DNA of 64,000 nt from Candidatus Sulfotelmatobacter sp. (lineage in GTDB: Bacteria > Acidobacteriota > Terriglobia > Terriglobales > Acidobacteriaceae). Below the pieces are notes generated by a model. That model searched no databases. It saw nothing but the letters and a program-made list of their open reading frames with translations, and was not told the DNA's origin. Positions within the stretch are counted from its first letter, which is position 1. Each line of letters starts with the position of its first letter. The stretch lies in assembly GCA_036500765.1 (NCBI GenBank), contig DASYBM010000004.1:1612001-1676000 (forward strand), in the 5' to 3' direction. This document shows, piece by piece, positions 45,191 through 53,508 of the stretch. Position numbers and translations under genes: made by a program.

Positions 45191-47482
45191 ATGAGTTGTG
45201 CCACTTCCGTTCGCCTCTTGCTCACCTGTTCCCTGCTTGCGATGTTCGTCACCGGATGCTCGCGGGATCCCAACGCGCGCAAACAGAAATATTTCGACAG
45301 CGGCGAGAAATATTACGCCGAAGGCAAGTACCGCGAAGCCGCGATCCAGTATTCCAATGCCCTCCAGATCGATTCCCGCTTCGCGCAGGCGCATTACAAG
45401 CTGGGCGAAACCTATTTGAAATTGCACGACTGGCAACGATCTGCGCAGGAACTGTCGCGCTCGGTCGAACTGTTCCCCGACAATTACACCGCCCGCGTCG
45501 ATCTGGCCAACCTCCTGATCTCCGGGCGACAACTCAACTACGCTCAGCCTCATCTCGATGCTCTGCGCGAAAAACAGCCCGATAACCCCGACACTCACGA
45601 AGCCTGGGCCAACTTCTACGCCGCGCAGGACAATCTTCCTGCCGCCATACAGGAGATGGAGCAGGCAATCAAGTCCGATCCCTACCGCTCTGAGAGCTAT
45701 CTGCTACTCGCCATCTTCGAAATGCGGGTCCATCAACCCGATAAGGCTGAGGGCCTTTTCAAAAAAGCTACCGAAGTCGATCCCAAGGCGATGAACGCCC
45801 AACTTGCCCTCGGCGGTTTCTTTCAGTCCAGTAACCGCTTGCCGGAAGCCGAGCAGCAGTACCGCCGTGCCATTACCGTCGATCCCAAGAGTCCGGATCC
45901 CCGCGCCGCCCTGGTTCGGCTTCTCATGCAGGAAGGAAAGAAGGATGAGATTGAATCCTTCCTGCGTCAAACCAAGAAAGATCTGGCCGGCAATCCCGAA
46001 GGCTATCGCATGCTCGGCGATTTCTACTTCGCCACCGGCGATTTGGACAAAGCCATCGTGGAGTATGGTTCTCTCTATACCGACCATCCCAAAGACAATA
46101 CCATCAAGAAAAACTATATCCAGATCCTGATTCTCAAGAACCGCCTCGACGAAGCCGCCAAACTCAACGATGAGATTCTCAAATCCAACTCGCACGACGT
46201 CGATGCCCTGGTCTACAAGGCCCAGGTGCAGCTACGGAAGAATGATGCCAGGGGCGCTGTTGATTCCCTCCAAACTGCGCTGAAGAACGATCCCGACAAC
46301 GCCGTCGCGCACTACCAGTTAGGGAACGCTTTCGCGCAACAGAATAATGCCACTCAGGCCGAGTCGGAGTGGCGCGAAGCGGTTCGGCTCCGTCCGGATA
46401 TGACGGACGCGCAGCGTGCCCTGGCGGGAATGGCTTTGCGGCGCGGCGATATCGACGCGGTGCTACAGGCTGGGCAGCAAATTGTTACCACCCAGCCCTA
46501 TTCGCCGGACGGCTTCCTGCTCAAGGGCATCGCCGAAGTCGCCCGTCAGAGATACGCCGACGCCGAGCAGGACGCCCAGCAAGCCCTGCAACGGGCGCCG
46601 CAGAGTCCCGCCCCTTATGTCCAGTTAGGAAATGTCCAACTGGCCCAGAAGCACTTCCCCGAGGCCGAAAAGTTCTACCAGCAGGCGCTCGACAAAGACC
46701 CGTCGTCGGCCGACGCCCTCAGCGGCCTCATGAATACTTACTTCGCAGAAAAGCAGTATGACAAAGCCATCGCCGCAGCCAACGCGCAGATTGCCAAGTC
46801 CCCGACGACTGCGAACTTCTACGATCTTCTCGGCACCGCGCTTTTCAACGGCAAGAAGGATCTTCCCGGCGCCGAAGCCGCGCTCCGCAAAGCAATAGAA
46901 CTCGACAAGAACAACACCGACGCACTGGAAAAGCTGGGCAAGGTGCAGGTTCAGCAAGGTTCCGCCGATCAGGCGCTCGCGCTCTACCTGCAATCCCTCA
47001 AGGACAATCCCCGGGAAGCCTCTTTATACATTCTTTGCGGCGAACTGTATGAAGCCAGGAAAGACTGGGATCACGCGAAAGCCATGTATCAGCAGGCGCT
47101 CAGCATCGCCCCGGATCATCCTCTCGCATCCAACAATTTGGCCTATGTGATGCTCGAGCAGGGCGGCAACGTCGATGTAGCCATGGGCCTGGCGCAAACC
47201 GCGCGCCGCGGCATGCCGGATTCTGCCAACGCCGCCGATACTTTAGGCTGGGCCTACTATCAGAAAGGCATCTATCAATCCGCCATCAACCAGTTCCAGG
47301 AAGCCCTCCGGCTGGGCGAAAAACACGGCGAACCTGACGATGCCGATCTTCACTACCACCTCGGCCTCGCTTATGAAAAGGACAATAAGTCCTCGCTGGC
47401 GCGCCAGCAATTGGAGAAGGCGGTCAAGCTGCGTCCCGATCACGCCGAAGCCCGCAAAGCTCTGTCCGATCTCCGCAGCTAG
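45191..47482 (+). CDS. TPR-repeat lipoprotein of the PEP-CTERM/exosortase system
   Basis: 763 aa. A signal peptide ends in the lipobox FVTGC (Cys 23). The rest is a near-continuous array of tetratricopeptide repeats, about twenty units of 34 residues (for example AAIQYSNALQIDSRFAQAHYKLG and AEKFYQQALDKDPSSADALSGL). This fits the large TPR lipoproteins that accompany exosortase EPS loci, comparable to scaffold proteins such as AlgK. ATG 45191 is chosen because GGAG precedes it and a clean signal sequence follows; an open frame to 45101 exists. It has its own promoter-like sequence and a terminator-like hairpin after it. Confidence 0.88.
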   Translation: MSCATSVRLLLTCSLLAMFVTGCSRDPNARKQKYFDSGEKYYAEGKYREAAIQYSNALQIDSRFAQAHYKLGETYLKLHDWQRSAQELSRSVELFPDNYTARVDLANLLISGRQLNYAQPHLDALREKQPDNPDTHEAWANFYAAQDNLPAAIQEMEQAIKSDPYRSESYLLLAIFEMRVHQPDKAEGLFKKATEVDPKAMNAQLALGGFFQSSNRLPEAEQQYRRAITVDPKSPDPRAALVRLLMQEGKKDEIESFLRQTKKDLAGNPEGYRMLGDFYFATGDLDKAIVEYGSLYTDHPKDNTIKKNYIQILILKNRLDEAAKLNDEILKSNSHDVDALVYKAQVQLRKNDARGAVDSLQTALKNDPDNAVAHYQLGNAFAQQNNATQAESEWREAVRLRPDMTDAQRALAGMALRRGDIDAVLQAGQQIVTTQPYSPDGFLLKGIAEVARQRYADAEQDAQQALQRAPQSPAPYVQLGNVQLAQKHFPEAEKFYQQALDKDPSSADALSGLMNTYFAEKQYDKAIAAANAQIAKSPTTANFYDLLGTALFNGKKDLPGAEAALRKAIELDKNNTDALEKLGKVQVQQGSADQALALYLQSLKDNPREASLYILCGELYEARKDWDHAKAMYQQALSIAPDHPLASNNLAYVMLEQGGNVDVAMGLAQTARRGMPDSANAADTLGWAYYQKGIYQSAINQFQEALRLGEKHGEPDDADLHYHLGLAYEKDNKSSLARQQLEKAVKLRPDHAEARKALSDLRS

Positions 47483-47588
47483 CAACAGCTCATACGGCGA
47501 CGGGCCGCCTCGGCCGTCCCGCGACGGGCGAAGCCCGAGCGATGAACACGCCAAAACCAACCATAGCCAATCCGACCACCAAAGATAA

Positions 47589-47610
47589 AACCCCGCCTCG
47601 CGGCGGGGTT
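47589..47610. terminator. bidirectional intrinsic terminator
   Basis: A perfect stem of AACCCCGCC and GGCGGGGTT with a TCGC loop, preceded by an A-rich run and followed by TTTCATTTT. It sits between the convergent TPR lipoprotein and PEP-CTERM genes and could stop transcripts from both sides. Confidence 0.8.
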
Positions 47611-47636
47611 TCATTTTCCAGCATCTAGTGAAACGC

Positions 47637-48245
47637 TTAGACCGTCAGCTTGCGGCGAAGCACTCCCGCCAAACCGATTAATCCGGTTCCGAGCAGGGTC
47701 AAGGAACCCGGTTCGGGAACTACCATGTTGGTGTCACCGCTTGAAATAGTGGTGCTGCCGTTGAAGAAGCCCTTGCCGGTGTTGATCGTTAACTGCACGG
47801 TCACACCCATAATCGAGGCTCCGGCTGCATTCCAACCGGACAAAGCGCCGGTTAGGGTATAGTTATGGGTTCCGTTGGCCAGAGTTACGAGCGTCCAGGT
47901 TACGGGCCCCGAAAAAGTTCCCGAGAATAGACTTCCGTTCGGAATTCCGTTGCTGCCATTGCCAGTGATGGTGAACGATCCGCCACCCGCGAACGTGCCT
48001 CCCATTTGCAGAGATCCGCTGGTGAGCGCTCCGGTTGAGAAGGTGACGCTGCCCAGGTCAGTGCCCGTGATCAGCCCGCCCCCATTCAGCCCATTGACTG
48101 CAACCAGAACGGATCCGCTCAGCGTAAGACCGCTGCTCGTGCCCGACAAGGTGCCGCCACTGTTGGTGTAATCGATACCGCTACCGGCAAAAGCAGCCAT
48201 CGGCAGGGCCAGTGCCAAGACAGCCAGTAATAGAGTTTTCTTCAT
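47637..48245 (-). CDS. PEP-CTERM sorting-domain protein
   Basis: 202 aa, the apparent exosortase substrate of the locus. It has a signal peptide (KKTLLLAVLALALPMAAFAG), a Gly/Ser/Thr-rich beta-like body with few charged residues, then a canonical C-terminal signal. That signal comprises VPEPGS (about residue 176), a hydrophobic helix (LTLLGTGLIGLAGVL) and a basic end (RRKLTV). The ATG at 48245 is chosen because AGGAG lies 8 nt upstream; the ATG at 48251 is only 2 nt from it. The function of the mature protein is unknown. The low-complexity composition suggests a surface or matrix protein. Confidence 0.9.
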   Translation of the reverse strand: MKKTLLLAVLALALPMAAFAGSGIDYTNSGGTLSGTSSGLTLSGSVLVAVNGLNGGGLITGTDLGSVTFSTGALTSGSLQMGGTFAGGGSFTITGNGSNGIPNGSLFSGTFSGPVTWTLVTLANGTHNYTLTGALSGWNAAGASIMGVTVQLTINTGKGFFNGSTTISSGDTNMVVPEPGSLTLLGTGLIGLAGVLRRKLTV

Positions 48246-48304
48246 GCACATTTCTCCTAGGAGTTACTTCGCCCGAGTCCGAAGACGAACGACGCGTGGC
48301 TCGC

Positions 48305-48329
48305 GCCTTAATGAGGGAGAGATTAAGGC
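48305..48329. promoter_or_regulatory. 8-bp inverted repeat in the leader of the PEP-CTERM gene
   Basis: GCCTTAAT and ATTAAGGC are perfect inverted arms separated by 9 bp. The dyad lies just downstream of the -10 region of the proposed promoter (48339-48367) and about 60 nt before the start codon. It could be an operator or an mRNA stem-loop. Confidence 0.4.
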
Positions 48330-48338
48330 ACTGCCCCC

Positions 48339-48367
48339 AATTTGCACCTCGAGTACCAAAGTGTCAA
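48339..48367 (-). promoter_or_regulatory. possible sigma-70 promoter of the PEP-CTERM gene
   Basis: Read leftward: TTGACA (perfect -35, 48367-48362), a 17-bp spacer and CAAATT (48344-48339, only 3 of 6 to the -10 consensus). The position, about 95 nt before the start codon, is reasonable; the weak -10 keeps confidence low. Confidence 0.4.
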
Positions 48368-48543
48368 TTCTAGTAAGCCTCAGTAGAATAAAGACTTGTG
48401 GGCGATTTGGAAGGTTCTGCTCGAGGTGAAGGTGAAAACATCTGCGCAACATCGCAAGAAATCTTTTGGGGAAGCCCCGTCTAGTCTGGCCAGCAGCGCG
48501 TGATCGCGATCACAGTTCTACGAGGGGAGCGCAGGAATCTGAA

Positions 48544-48960
48544 TTATGAAAACGGGTCGGCCACAGTCACGCCGAAATATTCCTGTCCCGGATTGAAATC
48601 TTCAGACCAGATTTTTTCACATCCCGCGCGCTCGGCAGCGGCCACGATCATGCCGTCGTAGAAGTGGATGCCGTAAGCGGCGTGCGCCTCAACCGCGCGC
48701 CGCACCATGTCGCCATCCGGAACCACCACTGAGATTGGACCGAGGACATCGACGATCCTCTTGACTTCGTCGGGAGTCTTCGTCGGCGAAACCTTGTGCA
48801 GCAGCACAGATGCGAATTCGGCCAGCACCTGCGCGGAAATCACCAACTCGCCCAAGACCGCCCGCGTAACTAACTCGTCTGCAATTTTCTGCTTGCGCGA
48901 ATCGACAGGAGAGTAGGCACAGAGCAGAATGTTGGTGTCCAGGAAATCACGACTGCTCAT
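48544..48960 (-). CDS. PIN-domain ribonuclease toxin (VapC-like)
   Basis: 138 aa PIN domain. The acidic active-site residues are at DTNILL (Asp near residue 8), AEF (Glu), FYDGMIVAAA (Asp) and SEDF (Glu/Asp near the end). VapC toxins cleave tRNA or rRNA. The gene overlaps the upstream antitoxin-like gene by 4 nt, the usual toxin-antitoxin layout, with antitoxin first. Confidence 0.85.
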   Translation of the reverse strand: MSSRDFLDTNILLCAYSPVDSRKQKIADELVTRAVLGELVISAQVLAEFASVLLHKVSPTKTPDEVKRIVDVLGPISVVVPDGDMVRRAVEAHAAYGIHFYDGMIVAAAERAGCEKIWSEDFNPGQEYFGVTVADPFS

Positions 48961-49229
48961 GTTCCCGACCGATGCTCCGACCGATAATGACTTTGCCGGT
49001 CATAAAGATCTTCCCGACGCCAAGTTCTCTTCCCGTAGTTGATCTTCACTTCCCGGAAGCTCCGCTCCAGCGCTTCCACCTCGCGACGTTTGCGTCCCGA
49101 CTTGGCGTGCTCGGAGGCGAGTGCTTCCAGATGCGCCCGCACCAGCGCCGTTAAAGTAGTATCGCGCTCGACCGCGATCTTTCGAACTTCTTTAACCAGC
49201 TTGTCGTCGAGGGAGAGCGTAATGTTCAT
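48957..49229 (-). CDS. VapB-like antitoxin (ribbon-helix-helix type)
   Basis: 90 aa. The N-terminus MNITLSLDDKLVKEVRKIAVERDTT looks like a ribbon-helix-helix DNA-binding domain. It is followed by a long charged helix and a disordered C-terminus (RREDLYDRQSHYRSEHRSGT) able to wrap the toxin. The ATG at 49229 is chosen because the RHH strand begins there; an open frame continues to 49286 without family support. It should autoregulate the pair. Confidence 0.75.
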   Translation of the reverse strand: MNITLSLDDKLVKEVRKIAVERDTTLTALVRAHLEALASEHAKSGRKRREVEALERSFREVKINYGKRTWRREDLYDRQSHYRSEHRSGT

Positions 49230-49298
49230 GCCCACATAATACGTGGAACCCTTAACCAGGGCAAGGTATATTCCCGGTAAACCCACCCTCTGCCCAAC

Positions 49299-49499
49299 CT
49301 ATTCCGACCAAAGCTGCGTCGCGAATGGACAGCGCTTGCCGCCGTGACCCGAAGCATCGTGTTCCCGGACGAGACCAATAGCGAAACGCTCAGCCCGCGT
49401 CACTGCCTCGCGTTCCTCAGAGTTGAGTCCACGGCTGCTGGCGACTGTGCGTACATCCGAAAGGTGCTGCTCCAGGTCATCCTTGGTCTGGCATTCCAT
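49299..49499 (-). CDS. small hypothetical protein (66 aa)
   Basis: 66 aa, acidic/basic and helical (DDLEQHLSDVRTVASSRGLN, then EEREAVTRAERFAIGLVREHDASGH), without a membrane segment or recognised family. The ATG is preceded by GGGGGAG four nt upstream, a strong ribosome-binding site, which argues that it is translated. It lies 70 bp upstream of the antitoxin gene on the same strand but is probably independent of it. Confidence 0.55.
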   Translation of the reverse strand: MECQTKDDLEQHLSDVRTVASSRGLNSEEREAVTRAERFAIGLVREHDASGHGGKRCPFATQLWSE

Positions 49500-49610
49500 T
49501 GATCTCCCCCGGCGAAAACATATTGTGTGCTGCTCTACGTTTATCCCACTCTCGGAGATTCGAAAAGTACGAAACTTGTTCCATGTCGAATCTCAGACCA
49601 GACCCGGGGT

Positions 49611-49639
49611 TTGACACCGTCCCGCCCCTTACCTAGACT
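49611..49639 (+). promoter_or_regulatory. sigma-70 promoter of nuoB
   Basis: TTGACA (49611-49616, perfect -35), a 17-bp spacer and TAGACT (49634-49639, 4 of 6). The predicted start near 49646 gives a leader of about 50 nt. A direct repeat, CCGGACATCT at 49658-49667 and 49671-49680, lies in the leader. Confidence 0.65.
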
Positions 49640-49694
49640 GCCAGTGTAGACCTTCCGCCGGACATCTAAGCCGGACATCTTAAAGAGGCCATTC

Positions 49695-50255
49695 ATGGGC
49701 TGGCTGCAAAACAAGTTCGAAAAGAATTTCATGATCTCGACCGTGGACTACGTTTTCAACTGGGCGCGCAAGTCTGCCGTCTGGCCGATGACGTTTGGCC
49801 TGGCCTGCTGCGCCATCGAGATGATCGCCTCCTCCACGTCGCGCTTCGACATCGCGCGCTTCGGCTCGGAAGTCTTTCGTCCCAGCCCGCGCCAGAGCGA
49901 TCTGATGATCGTCGCCGGCACGGTGACCCTGAAGATGGCGCCGGTGGTAAAGCGCATCTATGATCAGATGCCCGATCCGAAGTGGGTGATCTCCATGGGC
50001 GCATGCTCGTCGGTCGGCGGTCCGTTCAATACGTACGCCGTGTTGCAGGGCGTCGACAAAATAGTTCCGACCGATGTCTACGTCACCGGATGCCCACCAC
50101 GCCCGGAAAATCTTTTCTACGCCCTGCTTAAGTTACAGGACAAAATCGACACCATGACGCTGGCCCGAAAGCCCACCGAAGTCCGCCTCGACCCCAACAT
50201 GGTCGAAAACTTCAAGCGCCAGGTAATGATCGCGCAAACGCTGCAACCCAAATAA
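49695..50255 (+). CDS. nuoB: NADH-quinone oxidoreductase subunit B
   Basis: Complex I subunit carrying the N2 [4Fe-4S] cluster, 186 aa. The cluster cysteines are visible in [10 protein letters not shown] (tandem Cys), [10 protein letters not shown] and [11 protein letters not shown]. The start ATG follows AGAGG by 8 nt. Length is normal for NuoB. No nuoA, nuoC or nuoD lies beside it: the next gene encodes a Rieske protein and the upstream genes are unrelated, so this copy stands alone with its own promoter. Confidence 0.95.
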   Translation: MGWLQNKFEKNFMISTVDYVFNWARKSAVWPMTFGLACCAIEMIASSTSRFDIARFGSEVFRPSPRQSDLMIVAGTVTLKMAPVVKRIYDQMPDPKWVISMGACSSVGGPFNTYAVLQGVDKIVPTDVYVTGCPPRPENLFYALLKLQDKIDTMTLARKPTEVRLDPNMVENFKRQVMIAQTLQPK

Positions 50256-50285
50256 GCTGTCAGCTCTCAGCTTTCAGCTATCAGC
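50256..50285. repeat. heptad-repeat arm (GCTNTCA x4) after nuoB
   Basis: Four consecutive 7-bp units of the form GCTNTCA start at the base after the nuoB stop codon. This is one arm of the repeat family described at 53384, 58161, 60172 and 63419; no matching inverted arm was found close by. Confidence 0.7.
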
Positions 50286-50330
50286 AAAACGGCTCATGTG
50301 GGCAATGACGTGTGGGGAAGGGGTTGTGTG

Positions 50331-50354
50331 GGGACGGGCGCATTCGCCCGTCCC
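50331..50354. terminator. strong hairpin, possible terminator of nuoB
   Basis: GGGACGGGCG and CGCCCGTCCC form a perfect 10-bp stem with a CATT loop. No T-run follows, so it may act as a REP-type transcript end and not as an intrinsic terminator. Confidence 0.5.
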
Positions 50355-50394
50355 GCCAAGCGCAGCGAGGCGCATCTAACCACGAAGACGAACG

Positions 50395-50703
50395 ATGCCA
50401 ACTTTCATCAAGCTCACCACGCAATCCGAACTACCCGCCGCCGATGAAGCCAAAGAATTCCCCTGCGGCGAAAAGACGATCTGCGTCGCCAACGTGAACG
50501 GCACTTTCAGCGCCATGGACAACATCTGCCTGCACCGCGGCGGTCCGCTCGGCGAAGGCACCATCGAGCGCGGCAAGATCGTCTGTCCCTGGCACGGCTG
50601 GGAATGGGACCCCACAACGGGCCAAGCCGAACAAGACTCGAAGACAAGAGTTGCGATTTACCCGCTGAAAATCGCAAACGGCGATGTGCTGATCGAAATC
50701 TAG
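50395..50703 (+). CDS. Rieske [2Fe-2S] ferredoxin-like protein
   Basis: 102 aa, a single Rieske domain. The cluster ligands are C-x-H in ICLHRGG and C-x2-H in VCPWHGW, separated by the usual loop. It is the size of NirD or dioxygenase-ferredoxin proteins and has no membrane anchor. No partner oxygenase or reductase gene is adjacent, so the electron acceptor is unknown. Confidence 0.9.
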   Translation: MPTFIKLTTQSELPAADEAKEFPCGEKTICVANVNGTFSAMDNICLHRGGPLGEGTIERGKIVCPWHGWEWDPTTGQAEQDSKTRVAIYPLKIANGDVLIEI

Positions 50704-50737
50704 CCGCCGTCCTGACTCATGAACCCGCGTGCGAGCT

Positions 50738-51370
50738 CTAGTGACCCACAAACTTAGGCGTGAACCGGATCGCGAGATGAGCCATCTTGCGGATGACATC
50801 GACGACCTCTTCCATGGATCTTTCGTCTTGCGAGAGCGCGTCGAAGGTTTCGAAACTGGTCAGCATGTACAGCGTGTCAATCGCAACGGGAAGTTCTTTG
50901 GAAGTCAGCGGAGGATACCTGTTGCAATAGCGTTCGACGATAACCATCAGGCCCTTACGTCGGCGTTCGTTGCGCGCCCGGAGTCCCTGCCCGATTTCGG
51001 CATCGATCGCGCCCAACGCGTGCAATCGCCGAATCACTTCCCGATCTGAAGCCCAGAAGCGCGCGAACACCACGATGAAATCGCTCAGCATTTTCAACGG
51101 ATCGCCACTTTTCCGAAAGACATCCGCGAGTCGTTCCATCTCTCCGCGCCGCGCAAGGTAGTTGTACAAAGCCTCGAGCAGTCCCGCCTTGGAGTCGAAC
51201 TGGTAATACACCGTAAGGCGCGAGACGTCGGCCGCGCGCCCCACCGCCTCCATAGTGAATTCTGAGAAGCTTTCCGCCAGCAGCAACTTGCGCGCCGCTT
51301 CCAGAATCCGCTCCTTGGTCTGGTCGACGGCAGCCTGGCGCTGCCCCATTTGGTAAGTCCTCGGGCTCAT
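50738..51370 (-). CDS. TetR family transcriptional regulator
   Basis: 210 aa. The N-terminal TetR helix-turn-helix is visible (RILEAARKLLLAESFSEFTMEAVGRAADVSRLTVYYQFDSKAGLLEAL, about residues 18-65). The C-terminal ligand/dimer domain is of unassigned type. It is divergent from the DUF2306 gene with an AT-rich palindromic gap between them, so autoregulation and repression of the neighbour are likely. Confidence 0.9.
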   Translation of the reverse strand: MSPRTYQMGQRQAAVDQTKERILEAARKLLLAESFSEFTMEAVGRAADVSRLTVYYQFDSKAGLLEALYNYLARRGEMERLADVFRKSGDPLKMLSDFIVVFARFWASDREVIRRLHALGAIDAEIGQGLRARNERRRKGLMVIVERYCNRYPPLTSKELPVAIDTLYMLTSFETFDALSQDERSMEEVVDVIRKMAHLAIRFTPKFVGH

Positions 51371-51374
51371 GAAT

Positions 51375-51405
51375 ATATATTAATCATACAATATGTATAA
51401 TATAT
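51375..51405. promoter_or_regulatory. nested palindromic operator in the TetR/DUF2306 intergenic gap
   Basis: Outer arms ATATATTA (51375-51382) and TAATATAT (51398-51405) enclose an inner dyad ATAC-AATAT-GTAT (51386-51398). A perfect -10 sequence TATAAT (51396-51401) for the rightward gene lies inside. This strikingly AT-rich patch in GC-rich DNA is the natural TetR binding site. Confidence 0.65.
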
Positions 51406-51427
51406 AGAAACGATCTCGGAGACATTC

Positions 51428-52084
51428 ATGCCGGTATCAAAACATGCAACCCGCTGGCTCTGGATCGCAGTCGGTTTTCTCGCCTTCATCGGGATTGCCG
51501 CGGTCACACGCCGGACGCTGGTTTTGCTCTGGCCGGTGCGGTTCTCCGCCGGAAACTCCTCTCCCGCCGCCGGCCTCGATGCGGGATTCGCGCGCCACAT
51601 GGCGTTGACGCTGCTCCACATTCTGCCGGGAGGACTCTTCCTTGCGCTGGCACCCTTCCAGTTCTCGCCCAGCATTCGACGAAAGCACTTGCAGATTCAT
51701 CGCTGGATGGGACGAGTGCTCATGCTCTGCGGACTCATCATTGGGGTCTCCGCGCTGGTCATGAGCTATAAGATGAACATCGGCGGGCCCAACGAAACCG
51801 CGGCCACTACGCTCTTCGCCATCGTGTTTCTGTTTTGCCTGATCAAAGCTTACCTGCACATTCGCCGCAAAGAAGTGGCGCGGCATCGCGAATGGATGAT
51901 TCGCGCCTTCGGCGCCGCCCTGGGTGTAGCCACGACGCGCCCGATTGTGGGTATGTTTTTCGCCTTCCGCCGGCTCACTCCTCATGAGTTTTTTGGGATC
52001 GCGTTCTGGCTGGGATTTACGACTACGTTTCTCGCCGCTGAGGCGTGGGTCGATTACACGCGACAATACGCGATCTCGTCCTGA
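51428..52084 (+). CDS. DUF2306-type membrane protein
   Basis: 218 aa integral membrane protein with about six helices. It has the family-type segments HMALTLLHILPGGLFLALAPFQF, IHRWMGRVLML and RHREWMIRAFGAALGVATTRP, whose conserved His/Arg residues could hold a haem or quinone. The function of the family is not established. The ATG is preceded by GGAG. It is likely under control of the divergent TetR regulator. Confidence 0.8.
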   Translation: MPVSKHATRWLWIAVGFLAFIGIAAVTRRTLVLLWPVRFSAGNSSPAAGLDAGFARHMALTLLHILPGGLFLALAPFQFSPSIRRKHLQIHRWMGRVLMLCGLIIGVSALVMSYKMNIGGPNETAATTLFAIVFLFCLIKAYLHIRRKEVARHREWMIRAFGAALGVATTRPIVGMFFAFRRLTPHEFFGIAFWLGFTTTFLAAEAWVDYTRQYAISS

Positions 52085-52119
52085 AGACTCTGAGTCCTGA
52101 AACCGTGCAGCCGAACTTG

Positions 52120-53376
52120 TCAGCCGAGCACTCGCAGAAATCTCCCCGGCTGATTGTCATATCCCGGAAACACCGCCGCCAGATTTTTGTTGCCCATGTG
52201 GCGCGCGACGGCTTCGCCGATCACCTGGCGGAAGTCCGTGGTCAAAGCCAGGTCACGGCCTTCGTAGAGTTGCGACTGGTCGAGCCCCGGCCAGCGCCCG
52301 TACACTCTGCCGCCTTTCACGGGCCCGCCCAGCACGAACATCACGTTAGCGTGGCCGTGATCGGTGCCGCGATTGCCGTTCTCGCGCGCGGTGCGTCCGA
52401 ACTCGGACATCGTCACCACGACCGTGTCTTCACCGAGATCGCCGAGATCGGTCCAGAATGCTGCCAGCGACTGTGAAAATTCCGTCAGCACATTGGCAAG
52501 TTGGCCTTCGACCGCGCCTTCGTTGACGTGGTGGTCCCAGCCGCTAATGTCGGCGAACGCCACCTGCACGCCCAGGTTCGCTTTGATCAACTGCGCCAAC
52601 TGCCGCAGTCCGTCGCCGAAGCGGCCCTTGGGATAGTTAGCTCCCGCGGCGGGCGTGTATTGCTCTGGATTCGCAGCCTTCAGCATTTTCACCGCGTCGA
52701 AGGTTTCTTCGCCGGTCCCATGCAGAATGCTGTCGGACGAGTGATCGTACATCGCCTCAAACGCGCTCGCAGCAGGCGAAGCCTTAGGATTTTTTCCGCC
52801 CACCGAAAAGTCGTTGATGTTATTCATCGCGACCGCCGGCGCGGAACCGCTCAAGATTCGCGGCACCGACGGCCCTAGGGCAATCGCGCGAAACGGAGAA
52901 TTCTTCGCCGGCATCGTCCCGCCTGCGGGCAGAGTGTGAAGCGACCGATTGAGCCATCCATCTTCGGTGATCTTCACCCCGGGCGTTCCCGTCTCCATGA
53001 AATCCTGCGCATCGAAGTGCGACCGTGTTGTATCGGGCGATCCCGCGGCGTGCACAATGGCCAGATGTCCCTGCTGCCACAGCGGCTGAAATGGCGAGAG
53101 CGACGGATGCAACCCGAAGAAGCCGTTGAGATCGATCACCGACTTGCGCGGAATGTTGATGCTCGGCCGCATGACGTAGTACTGCGGCTCGGCATAAGGC
53201 ACAACGATGTTCAGTCCGTCGGCCGCGCCGCGCTGAAAAATCACCACGAGACGCTTGTTGCGTCCGCCGCTCTCGACGGCGCCAAAAGCCGCGCGTTGCA
53301 GAAAGCTCGGCACCGCCGCCGTGCCGACTACGGCCAGCGCGCCGTTGCGAAGAAAAACTCGACGGGTGATGGACAT
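52120..53376 (-). CDS. DUF1501 family secreted protein (Tat substrate)
   Basis: 418 aa. The twin-arginine start (SITRRVFLRNGALAVVGTAAVPSFL) predicts Tat export. The DUF1501 (sulfatase-like fold) body includes LVVIFQRGAADGLNIVVPY and TMSEFGRTARENGNRGTDHGHANVMFVLGG. These proteins are encoded with DUF1800 proteins, as here (53504-55756 upstream on the same strand), and probably act together in the periplasm; their reaction is unknown. Confidence 0.9.
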   Translation of the reverse strand: MSITRRVFLRNGALAVVGTAAVPSFLQRAAFGAVESGGRNKRLVVIFQRGAADGLNIVVPYAEPQYYVMRPSINIPRKSVIDLNGFFGLHPSLSPFQPLWQQGHLAIVHAAGSPDTTRSHFDAQDFMETGTPGVKITEDGWLNRSLHTLPAGGTMPAKNSPFRAIALGPSVPRILSGSAPAVAMNNINDFSVGGKNPKASPAASAFEAMYDHSSDSILHGTGEETFDAVKMLKAANPEQYTPAAGANYPKGRFGDGLRQLAQLIKANLGVQVAFADISGWDHHVNEGAVEGQLANVLTEFSQSLAAFWTDLGDLGEDTVVVTMSEFGRTARENGNRGTDHGHANVMFVLGGPVKGGRVYGRWPGLDQSQLYEGRDLALTTDFRQVIGEAVARHMGNKNLAAVFPGYDNQPGRFLRVLG

Positions 53377-53383
53377 GACGACA

Positions 53384-53508
53384 GCTCCTAGCTGCTAGCT
53401 CCTAGCAAATCTGGCTCCTATGCATTCTTAAGAATCTCGACGCGACTTTTTAAGTACGAAGCAATATAGCGGTCTTGTTTAGCTGGCAGCTAGAAGCTAG
53501 CAGCTATC
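53384..53508. repeat. heptad-repeat inverted pair between the DUF1501 and DUF1800 genes
   Basis: The left arm 53384-53406 reads as units GCTCCTA, GCTGCTA, GCTCCTA. The right arm 53480-53508 is inverted, with units of the same kind (TAGCAGC, TAGAAGC, TGGCAGC). The ~73-bp centre has no gene. The right arm overlaps the last codons and stop of the DUF1800 gene. The pair can fold into a long stem-loop. Confidence 0.7.

Noticed and set aside
48331..48352. Plus-strand GGCAC...TTGCA near the PEP-CTERM gene as a sigma-54 promoter
   Set aside because: Wrong spacing and pointing away from the PEP-CTERM gene.
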